The notes beneath the pieces are model-generated. The model was not told the origin of the DNA, ran no database searches, and was given only the letters and a program-made list of their open reading frames with translations. Shown here one piece after another: positions 1-5,922 of a stretch of DNA of 9,895 bases. Origin of the DNA: Cyanobacteriota bacterium (GTDB lineage Bacteria; Cyanobacteriota; Cyanobacteriia; Leptolyngbyales; Leptolyngbyaceae). How positions within the stretch are numbered: the stretch's first letter is position 1; each line of letters starts with the position of its first letter. The stretch spans positions 1 through 9,895 of the forward strand of contig JAIXVO010000309.1 of NCBI GenBank assembly GCA_027482985.1, given 5' to 3'. Both the position numbers and the translations under genes were made by a program.

Positions 1-23
1 GGCTGACTGGAGCAGCGAACCGA

Positions 24-1619
24 ATGCGGCTGAAATCTTGGATCGGATATTTGATGGTGGCGCACTTTCTCATCAGTCCGGCGATCGCGACTGAGTTGTC
101 CCCCGTTTTGGGGGATCTGGAGATCGCCTCGCCGCCCGACGATAGTGAGCCAGTGACAGCCCTGACGCAACTGACGGATGTGCAGCCGAATGACTGGGCA
201 TTTCAGGCATTGCGATCGCTGGTAGAACGGTACGGCTGCATCGTCGGCTATCCCGATCAGACGTTTCGGGGCGATCGCGCCTTAAGTCGGGATGAATTTG
301 CTGCTGGGTTGAATGCCTGTCTGGATCGGCTGCAAGAACTCCTGGCGATCGCCACTGCCGATGCCGTGAAAACGGCTGATTGGGTTGTGGTGCGGCGGTT
401 ACAGGAAGCCTTTGCCGCCGAACTCGCGACCTTGCGCGGGCGAGTGACCACCCTGGAGACGCGCACCGCCACCTTAGAACAGCACCAGTTTTCACCGACG
501 ACCAAAATTCGTGCCTTCTCCGTCTTTGTGGTGGCAGATACGGGCGGCGACTTTGCCAACAATACCCGCGCCCGCGATAGTCAAGATACAACCCAAACCT
601 TTTTCTCGCATTACACGCGGCTTAACCTGCTCTCTAGCCTGACGGGAAAGGATCTGTTGACGGCTAGCTTAACCGCTTCGACGGTTCCCCTGTTGGCAGT
701 GGCGACGGGTACCCCGATGGCCAACTTTGTGACAGATGTGGCCGTGAATCCGAATAACAGTGCGCTGGCGTTGGATCGATTGCATTATCAATTTGCGTTG
801 GGCGATCGCACCACGGTTTGGTTCGGCTTGCGGGCGTTGCAACCCTACGATTTTTTGCCAACGGTGAATCCGGCGATCGCTTCCTTGGATGGTCCCACCA
901 GCCGCTTTTCCTGGTATAACCCAGCAGTCTACCGGACGGGGTTTGAAAGCGTGGGGGTGGGAGCGGCGTATAAATTTAATCCCAAACTCCAACTGCACCT
1001 GGCTTATTTGTCCGGCAGTCTTTCTGCCAATACGCCAGAAGTGGGCTTCTTTCAGGGCAACAATAGTATCCTGGCGCAGCTCACGTTTACTCCCCTGCCA
1101 CGCTTCACGGCGGCGATCGCCTATGCCCATAAATACTTTCGGGCGGGCACGGTCAATCTGTTTGGCACGACGGGCAGTCTCTTCGCTCTGCAACCGTTTG
1201 GGCAGAATCCGACCACAGCCGAAAACTTCGGCTTGCAATGGCATTGGCGCTTGGCACCCCGCTTCAGTGTGGGCGGTTGGTTAGGCTATACCCACGCGAC
1301 GCAAGTGAATGCTTCGCAGCGAACGGCGACCATGCTGAATGGGGCAGTCAATTGGGTGGCGTTTGATCTGCTGCAACGGGGCGATCGCGGTGGGTTCATT
1401 GTCGGGGTGCCGCCCAAAGTCACTCAAAGTAATTTTCTGGTGCGGGGAGTCCGGCGGGAAGATCCCGACACCGCTTTGCATTTAGAAGCCTTCTACACCT
1501 ATCGCCTGAATGACAACATCAGTGTGACACCCAATCTTTATGTGATTCTTAACCCCAACCATGATGCCAATAATGAACCCATCTGGGTGGGGCTAATTCG
1601 AACCAATTTCAGTTTCTAA
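24..1619 (+). CDS. SLH-domain outer-membrane porin (OprB / cyanobacterial iron-uptake porin type)
   Basis: A 531-residue outer-membrane porin, expected to form a beta-barrel for small solutes or inorganic ions. Residues 1-23 form a signal peptide (basic MRLK, hydrophobic core, AIA before TELSP). Residues 48-105 are an SLH domain (LTDVQPNDWAFQALRSLVE, then GYPDQTFRG and LSRDEFA), which in this family binds peptidoglycan-linked polymer. Residues 120-153 look like a short coiled coil, with HQFSPTTK leading into the barrel. From about 160 to the end runs the OprB-like barrel, closing with IWVGLIRTNFSF, a C-terminal aromatic typical of outer-membrane proteins. Length matches the family. The ATG at 24 is preceded by GGAG at 9-12, slightly far away. 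Many cyanobacterial members are annotated as iron-uptake porins; that substrate is family knowledge, not visible here. No upstream promoter can be judged because the window begins 23 bases earlier. Confidence 0.93.
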   Translation: MRLKSWIGYLMVAHFLISPAIATELSPVLGDLEIASPPDDSEPVTALTQLTDVQPNDWAFQALRSLVERYGCIVGYPDQTFRGDRALSRDEFAAGLNACLDRLQELLAIATADAVKTADWVVVRRLQEAFAAELATLRGRVTTLETRTATLEQHQFSPTTKIRAFSVFVVADTGGDFANNTRARDSQDTTQTFFSHYTRLNLLSSLTGKDLLTASLTASTVPLLAVATGTPMANFVTDVAVNPNNSALALDRLHYQFALGDRTTVWFGLRALQPYDFLPTVNPAIASLDGPTSRFSWYNPAVYRTGFESVGVGAAYKFNPKLQLHLAYLSGSLSANTPEVGFFQGNNSILAQLTFTPLPRFTAAIAYAHKYFRAGTVNLFGTTGSLFALQPFGQNPTTAENFGLQWHWRLAPRFSVGGWLGYTHATQVNASQRTATMLNGAVNWVAFDLLQRGDRGGFIVGVPPKVTQSNFLVRGVRREDPDTALHLEAFYTYRLNDNISVTPNLYVILNPNHDANNEPIWVGLIRTNFSF

Positions 1620-1621
1620 CG

Positions 1622-1664
1622 CACCCGTTGCGCCAGTTCAAATGTGATGCTGAAGTGACGGGTG
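1622..1664. other. Inverted repeat between convergent genes
   Basis: CACCCGT (1622-1628) is matched by ACGGGTG (1658-1664), with an imperfect inner pairing of TTCA (1637-1640) and TGAA (1651-1654). It begins three bases after the porin stop and lies between two convergent genes, so it could end transcription from both sides. There is no T-run on either strand, so it is not a classical intrinsic terminator. Confidence 0.3.
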
Positions 1665-1685
1665 TGAAGGAACGCCGCTGATGGG

Positions 1686-2081
1686 TCAACTGCCCAGCAA
1701 CTTTGCCTTAGCAAGTTGAAATTCGGCATCGGTTAAGGCACCCATTTCTTTCATCTGCACCAGTTGTTGCAGTTGGGTCATCAGATCGGTGCCAGCGGGT
1801 GCGGCAGGTGCGGCAGGTGCGGCAGGTGGGGTGGCGATCGCGGATTGCGTCTGCATTGCCGCCATTTGGGCCTTCAGTTGCTCCAATTCAAGTTGGGATT
1901 GCAGCGCCGCCGCATTCGCCAGTTGCTGTTCCTGTGCGGCTTGGGCGGCACCATCCATCGCCCCACTCACGGCTCTGGATGTCGCGGTGGCAGTCCCGGC
2001 AATGACTGCGGTTCTGGCCATCGTCCCGACCAATCCAGGACCTCGGCGGGGTGAAGCGATCGATCTTCTACGGCCTATCAT
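1686..2081 (-). CDS. SHOCT-domain small protein
   Basis: A 131-residue protein of unknown role. Residues 1-16 are basic (MIGRRRSIASPRRG). Residues 17-45 are Gly/Ala/Thr-rich and may be a weak membrane-associated segment. Residues 46-76 are Gln/Ala/Leu-rich and probably helical or coiled coil. An Ala-Pro linker follows at about 85-96. Residues 99-130 are a SHOCT domain (LMTQLQQLVQMKEMGALTDAEF, then KAKLLG), a short C-terminal oligomerisation-type module common in bacteria. The reading frame extends upstream to 2264, but the ATG at 2081 is chosen: it has AGGAG at 2089-2093, eight bases away, and an earlier start would overlap the upstream gene. It lies 59 bases behind the DUF6325 gene on the same strand and is probably co-transcribed with it. 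Confidence 0.85.
   Translation of the reverse strand: MIGRRRSIASPRRGPGLVGTMARTAVIAGTATATSRAVSGAMDGAAQAAQEQQLANAAALQSQLELEQLKAQMAAMQTQSAIATPPAAPAAPAAPAGTDLMTQLQQLVQMKEMGALTDAEFQLAKAKLLGS
1799..1825. repeat. Three tandem 9-mers in the SHOCT gene linker
   Basis: Three exact copies of GTGCGGCAG (plus-strand reading) lie within the SHOCT gene and encode its Ala-Ala-Pro linker. The unit length is a multiple of three, so a change in copy number would alter linker length without breaking the frame. Confidence 0.8.
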
Positions 2082-2140
2082 AAGAAATCTCCTAAGGGGA
2101 ATGGAAATCAGGTGCAGCTGACATGACAAAAACAATCGAT

Positions 2141-2575
2141 CTAAGCGGGTGTAGCTTCGAGTTGTGATGCGATCAGGGTGTCGATCACGGCTTTGGGAAT
2201 GCGTTCGTTGAGCAGCACTTCCCCTTTGGCATTGAGAATGGCATCCCGGAAGCGAGTCGCCCAAACATTTTCAAAGAGCAACAGGGCGGCGGAGGCGTTG
2301 TTTTCCAAAGCAGCGGCAAAATGCCGGGCATCGCTTTCTGAGGCTAAACCGGAAATCTCACCTACTAAAGGATCGATCGCCTCATATTCTTCATCCTCCA
2401 AGTCGTTGACTTCTAGCACTAAGACGTTACCCTCGCTGTCTTTTTTGACAAACAGGATATCGATAACGCGAATCAAGTTCGTGTCTACCAGTTCTTTGAG
2501 GGCGGGGAGAATTTCGCCTTTAAACTGATTGCCTGGAAACTTCACCAGGAGCAGTTCTACAGGACCAATCGACAT
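2141..2575 (-). CDS. DUF6325-type (DUF1269-like) protein
   Basis: A 144-residue acidic, probably cytoplasmic protein without signal peptide or membrane segment. It opens with GPVELLLVKFPGNQF and a predicted alternation of strand and helix (LPALKELVDTNLIRVIDILFV, about residues 23-43), followed by an acidic turn (EVNDLEDEEYEAIDPLVGE). The second half has an alanine-rich helix (ARHFAAALENNASAALLLFE), then NVWATRFRDAI and a closing helix. I read this as the DUF6325/DUF1269 group, whose function is unknown; assignment is from remembered family sequence. ATG at 2575 has AGAGG at 2582-2586, correctly spaced. It is followed by the SHOCT gene, a partnership I believe recurs for this family. A plausible promoter lies at 2630-2657. 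Confidence 0.85.
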   Translation of the reverse strand: MSIGPVELLLVKFPGNQFKGEILPALKELVDTNLIRVIDILFVKKDSEGNVLVLEVNDLEDEEYEAIDPLVGEISGLASESDARHFAAALENNASAALLLFENVWATRFRDAILNAKGEVLLNERIPKAVIDTLIASQLEATPA

Positions 2576-2629
2576 GATTTACCTCTAGTGAATGTGAACT
2601 TTTGGACAGCCAATGAACTTGGCAGCAAG

Positions 2630-2657
2630 ATTATCTAGGATGATCAATTCAGAGCAA
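2630..2657 (-). promoter_or_regulatory. Possible sigma-70 promoter for the DUF6325-SHOCT unit
   Basis: On the minus strand, GATAAT (2635-2630) lies 16 bases after TTGCTC (2657-2652). The -10 matches the consensus at five of six positions and the -35 at three of six. It is 55 bases upstream of the DUF6325 start. Recognised by eye only. Confidence 0.33.
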
Positions 2658-2729
2658 TTACCACGCTTACTTGCAAAGTCATTCATCAATCCAGCGAAAG
2701 TTTTACACCTATCACAACTAGAATCTTGT

Positions 2730-2933
2730 TTAGGTTTTTGCGATCGCGGCTGCGAGTGGACAGGCTGGGGCAGCAGCGGCAACTTCGGTCGGTGATGGGT
2801 TGAAGTGAGCCAGGAATGCACCTTTACCTAACTCCAGTAAGGCTTGGGGTTGCCAGACACGGATATCAGTTTGCGCGAGGGTTTGCAACAACGCACCCGT
2901 ACAACAGGGACAAAATAGATCGAAAGGAGACAT
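2730..2933 (-). CDS. Possible small protein with a CPCC motif
   Basis: A 67-codon open frame beginning MSPFDLFCPCC and ending AAAIAKT. It is not the shadow of a larger gene, and its composition is protein-like (LLQTLAQTDIRVWQPQALLE, then GAFLAHF). The CPCC near the N-terminus recalls small cyanobacterial zinc-ribbon-like proteins that start FxLxCPxC, but the second Cys pair expected of a zinc ribbon is missing; only one further Cys occurs near the C-terminus. The frame can be extended to a TTG at 2969, but ATG at 2933 gives the natural-looking N-terminus. No clear Shine-Dalgarno sequence precedes it. It could be a genuine small gene, a decayed one or a chance frame. It points the same way as the DUF6325 gene, about 150 bases upstream of it. 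Confidence 0.42.
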   Translation of the reverse strand: MSPFDLFCPCCTGALLQTLAQTDIRVWQPQALLELGKGAFLAHFNPSPTEVAAAAPACPLAAAIAKT

Positions 2934-3490
2934 AAAGACGAACCGAATAACGTGAACCCGCGATCGCAATTTGAAGCTGAAAAGGGCACTCTCAGAAAGA
3001 GCGGCACAAGCAGAAACAGGGGCGAAATCAAACAGAAGCCTTTTGAAAAAATAAATGTTTTCTAAGCAGAAATCAAGTCCACAAATGTGGTCAGGAAGCT
3101 AAACAGTCCTTCATGTCAGACTCTTATATTTTCCTTACTTTCTTCTGATATGTCATCAGCCAGTGATTCATGCGTCACGGCTGAAATCATTCCGAAAACT
3201 AGGGTTCAGAGCCTTGCTAACAGGCTGAGCGAAGTCATCAACCCGTGATGACGAGGAAATTGATTGGGTGCAGGATCGGTCATGGAAAATGACGGCGCTG
3301 GTGATTCAACAGATTTAATGCGGATGCCTGAGTGAGTCAAACCAGAAGAATAAAAATTTTTGTCACAATTCTAGCACTGCATCTCTATGCGGAATTTCGG
3401 TAAGCTCATCCAGTCTTTTTATGATTCTTTTAGATTTTTTTGGTAAGTAAAATAACTTGGCTGTGAAGCGAACTGTGCAAGGGTTTATAA
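2934..3490. other. Gene-free region with a hairpin cluster
   Basis: About 560 bases with no convincing coding frame on either strand; short frames here lack start signals and protein-like composition. The DNA is more AT-rich than its surroundings. It contains short inverted repeats: GAAAA/TTTTC around 3043-3062, a CCAC-AAAT-GTGG dyad at 3079-3090, and the hairpins at 3156-3293 listed separately. The right end is the presumed promoter and leader of the porin pseudogene. A TATGAT at 3420-3425 could be a -10, but no good -35 is seen. Confidence 0.5.
3156..3293. other. Cluster of four short hairpins, possible structured RNA or operator region
   Basis: Four inverted repeats in 138 bases. (1) TCAGCC-A-GTGA (3156-3166) pairs with TCAC-GGCTGA (3175-3184) around an 8-base loop and one bulged A. 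(2) AGCCT (3210-3214) pairs with AGGCT (3222-3226). (3) GTCATCA (3234-3240) pairs with TGATGAC (3246-3252) around ACCCG. (4) GTCAT (3279-3283) pairs with ATGAC (3289-3293) around GGAAA. GTCATCA also occurs at 3152-3158, so it could pair alternatively with 3246-3252. No known RNA family was recognised and the strand is undetermined. Confidence 0.35.
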
Positions 3491-4016
3491 ATGAGCATTG
3501 TCAACAATTGGATATTCACCCTGATGGCACCGATCGCGGTTGGGAGTGGCGCGATCGCTCTGGTGCCGGGAACGGCGATCGCGGCGGTGCCAGCGTTCCA
3601 GGATGAGTCGGAGTTCGAGGCCGTCGGGAGTTTGCAACATGCCCTCAGTCGGTGAGAATTTGTGGTGGGGCTGATCCCAACTTTGGGCTATTCAATGCCA
3701 CCTATAGCGCGATCGCCCAACTCACCTGGCGACCCAGTCCCAACTTTGGTATTGGCGCTACCTATCTGCATGCCGATGCCGCCCTTGGTCGGTGTGGGTT
3801 CAATAACCTGGGTCTGACTCTGACGGGCACCGCTGTGGCGAACACGCTGGCAGGTCAAGTCTCGATCGCGGATGCAACTGGCTTTGGCCCCTTCAATAGG
3901 CAACCTGTGGTCACGATGTCCTCACCCCCGGCTTCATTTGGCTCACGGCTCCTAACCAAAATACGCGTAACCGCGACACGGTGATTGGGGTCTTGAGAAC
4001 TACGTTGACGTTCTAA
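3491..4016 (+). pseudogene. Decayed SLH/OprB-type porin, deleted and frameshifted
   Basis: Remains of a second porin in three frames. The first piece starts with ATG at 3491, with AAGGG at 3479-3483. It encodes a signal peptide (hydrophobic core, PGTAIAA cleavage region) and about 20 more residues, then stops at TGA 3653-3655. The second, from about 3655 in another frame, contains GADPNFGLFNATYSAIAQLT and PSPNFGIGATYLHADA, the mid-barrel strand pattern of this family. The third, from about 3921, reads LTPGFIWLTAPNQN, then DTVIGVLRTTLTF and stop at 4014-4016: the family's C-terminal strand with final Phe. The SLH domain, coiled coil, first half of the barrel and another barrel stretch are absent, so several hundred residues are missing relative to the intact porin at 24-1619. 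Two frame changes plus large deletions make a functional product unlikely. A sequencing error could explain a frameshift but not the deletions. Confidence 0.85.
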
Positions 4017-4039
4017 TTGAGTTTACCAGGAGTCAGGTT

Positions 4040-5479
4040 ATGCAAGTTCGTTATCGGGTCATTGTTGGGGTGCTGATCGCAGCGCTGATGACCATCGTCG
4101 CGCCACTGGGCTGTACGGCTAACCAATCGCAGAATCCCGCGCCAACGACTGCCGCGCCAGTGGCCGTCAGGCCGGCGGCGACCCCCACTACCAGTCCCAG
4201 CCCCACGCTCCCAACGGGCATTCTGTTCCAAAATGTGCGGATCTTTAATGGCAAAGATCCCCAACTCTCGGCGGCATCGAATGTGTTGGTGGTGCAGAAC
4301 AAAATCAAAACGATTTCCACCGCTGCCATTCCCGCCCCCGCCGGAACCACCTTGACGCAGATTCAAGGGAATGGGCGCGTACTGATACCGGGGTTGATTG
4401 ATAACCATGTGCACATCACCTTGAGTTCGATGAGCCAACCGGAGTTAATGAATCCGAAAACGCCGCTAGAGACCATTTCTGCCAATGCGACGAAAGAAGC
4501 GGAGGCGATGTTATTGCGCGGCTTCACCACAGTTCGGGATCTGGGCGGGCCAATTTTTGACTTGAAAAAAGCGATCGATCAAGGTAAAACGCCTGGTCCT
4601 CGCGTGTATCCCAGTGGGGCGATGATTTCCCAAACTTCGGGACATGGCGACTCGCGTTCTGAAACAGAGCGATCGCGCCGCTTTTTTGGCGAGGTGTCAC
4701 GGGGCGAACAATTGGGGTCGAACTTTATTGCGGATGGTCGGGATGAAGTGTTGACGGCGACGCGGGAGAACCTCCGGTTTGGGGCATCACAAATTAAGGT
4801 GATGGCGGGGGGTGGCGCAGCCACGATGTATGACCCGCTGGATGTCAGCCAATACACCTTAGATGAGCTGAAAGCAGCAGTGGAAGCGGCGGCAGATTGG
4901 AATACTTATGTGACGGTGCATGCCTATACATCGAGAGCCGTCAGACGGGCGATCGAGGCGGGCGTGAAATGTATTGAACATGGGCAGTTGCTGGATGAAG
5001 CGACAATGAAACTCCTGGCGGAGAAAGGTGTCTGGCTGAGTTTACAAGCGTTAGATCCGGCTCCCCCCACGGCTGATCCCTTCGTCCGCCAGAAAAAGCA
5101 GACCGTGGTGGATGGCACTGACAATGCCTTCAAATGGGCCAAGCAGTACAATGTCAAACTGGCCTGGGGCACCGACTTTCTGTTTGCCCCAGCCAACAAC
5201 AAAAACCAGAACAAGGACATTGTGAAGTTGGCAAAATGGCTCACCCCGGCGGCAGCGCTCAAGCTGGTGACTTACGATAATGCTCAATTGTTAACCTTGT
5301 CGGGACCGCGCAATCCGTACCAGGATGGCAAACTGGGCATCATTGAACCGGGTGCCTATGCCGATTTGTTACTGGTGGAGGGCGAGCCGCTCAAAGATTT
5401 GGCCGTCATGGCGGATTATGACCAGAACTTTAAAGTGATTGTCAAAGACGGCAAAATTTACAAGAACACGGTCAGTTAA
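4040..5479 (+). CDS. Exported metal-dependent amidohydrolase (imidazolonepropionase/prolidase-like)
   Basis: A 479-residue member of the amidohydrolase superfamily, which cleaves amide or related bonds with one or two metal ions. Residues 1-24 form a signal sequence ending APLGC; Cys25 suggests a lipoprotein, although Pro at -3 is atypical for a lipobox. A Pro/Thr/Ala-rich linker covers about 30-60. The small beta domain begins ILFQNVRIFNG. Catalytic signatures: HVH (His123, His125) in LIPGLIDNHVHIT; TTVRDLGG at 163-170; Lys253 in QIKVMAGGG, the expected carboxylated lysine; His294 in VTVHAY; His314 in IEHG; Asp379 in WGTD. All metal ligands are present, so it should be active. Related proteins include dipeptidases of the Xaa-Arg/Lys/Pro type; the substrate here is unknown. 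ATG at 4040 has AGGAG at 4028-4032. Transcription may come from the promoter of the dead porin just upstream. Confidence 0.92.
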   Translation: MQVRYRVIVGVLIAALMTIVAPLGCTANQSQNPAPTTAAPVAVRPAATPTTSPSPTLPTGILFQNVRIFNGKDPQLSAASNVLVVQNKIKTISTAAIPAPAGTTLTQIQGNGRVLIPGLIDNHVHITLSSMSQPELMNPKTPLETISANATKEAEAMLLRGFTTVRDLGGPIFDLKKAIDQGKTPGPRVYPSGAMISQTSGHGDSRSETERSRRFFGEVSRGEQLGSNFIADGRDEVLTATRENLRFGASQIKVMAGGGAATMYDPLDVSQYTLDELKAAVEAAADWNTYVTVHAYTSRAVRRAIEAGVKCIEHGQLLDEATMKLLAEKGVWLSLQALDPAPPTADPFVRQKKQTVVDGTDNAFKWAKQYNVKLAWGTDFLFAPANNKNQNKDIVKLAKWLTPAAALKLVTYDNAQLLTLSGPRNPYQDGKLGIIEPGAYADLLLVEGEPLKDLAVMADYDQNFKVIVKDGKIYKNTVS

Positions 5480-5544
5480 GGCTGGCAGCGGCTGGGGGCA
5501 GAATGGGCCAGGGGGGAAGACGGCAAGTTACACCCCTTGGTTTG

Positions 5545-5573
5545 TTGTTTTAAAATTTGCCAAGAGTGATAAT
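5545..5573 (+). promoter_or_regulatory. Possible sigma-70 promoter for the DUF2283-channel operon
   Basis: TTGTTT (5545-5550) and GATAAT (5568-5573) are separated by exactly 17 bases. The -10 matches at five of six positions, the -35 at three of six. It lies about 80 bases upstream of the DUF2283 start, in the only AT-rich part of this spacer. Recognised by eye. Confidence 0.4.
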
Positions 5574-5581
5574 CAATGCGA

Positions 5582-5619
5582 CTATCAGGCGATAGAGGCT
5601 GCTGAGCCAGGGCCAGCAG
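5582..5619 (+). other. Two small hairpins in the presumed leader of the DUF2283 gene
   Basis: CTATC (5582-5586) pairs with GATAG (5591-5595) around AGGC, and CTGCTG (5599-5604) pairs with CAGCAG (5614-5619). Both lie between the possible promoter and the ribosome binding site. There is no T-run, and no known regulatory RNA was recognised. Confidence 0.25.
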
Positions 5620-5651
5620 TCGGCTGATGCGTTGACACAAGGGATGGCAGC

Positions 5652-5885
5652 ATGAAGGTCGTTTTTGATCCAGATCACAACATTGTGCAAATTGCCCTCA
5701 AGGGCGGGGCGATCGCGGAAACGGCACAAATTACCCCCAACCTGATTCTCGATTATGACGAAGACGGGCAATTGGTGGGGTTAGAATTACGGAATGCTGC
5801 GGAAACGGTGCAAGACCCTTATGCTGTGGACTACGAAGTGGGTCAGGCGAATTTAGATAAACCCCAACCATATCGCGGCAAATAA
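5652..5885 (+). CDS. DUF2283 domain protein
   Basis: A 77-residue acidic protein matching the DUF2283 pattern: a first strand pair with KVVFDPDHNIVQIAL (residues 2-16), then ITPNLILDYDEDGQLVGLEL (27-46) and an alanine pair. The family is small, cytoplasmic and uncharacterised; some members sit beside toxin-like genes, but no such neighbour is present here. The C-terminal tail (about 50-77) extends beyond the core and ends QPYRGK. AAGGGA at 5639-5644 lies eight bases before the ATG at 5652; a nearer ATG at 5644 is followed at once by a stop in its frame. The channel gene begins 37 bases after its stop on the same strand, so the two are probably one transcript. Confidence 0.82.
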   Translation: MKVVFDPDHNIVQIALKGGAIAETAQITPNLILDYDEDGQLVGLELRNAAETVQDPYAVDYEVGQANLDKPQPYRGK

Positions 5886-5922
5886 TTCAGCGTAAACCCG
5901 ATCCAACGATGAGGACTGTGAC

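Noticed and set aside
669..1244. Long antisense open frame (191 codons) inside the porin gene
   Set aside because: It is fully contained in a clear porin gene on the other strand, and its Arg/Gln-rich product looks like an antisense shadow.
1622..1664. Inverted repeat as a strong intrinsic terminator
   Set aside because: The loop is long and no T-run follows on either strand; kept only as a weak inverted repeat.
2082..2264. Upstream extension of the SHOCT frame to 2264
   Set aside because: It would overlap the DUF6325 gene, and a good AGGAG precedes the ATG at 2081.
2585..2821. Minus-strand 78-codon frame and an opposing 60-codon plus-strand frame
   Set aside because: Both overlap the candidate promoter of the DUF6325 gene, lack ribosome binding sites and have no recognisable motifs.
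5439..5627. 62-codon plus-strand frame after the amidohydrolase
   Set aside because: It begins inside the amidohydrolase gene in another frame, lacks a binding site and runs through the candidate promoter and leader hairpins.
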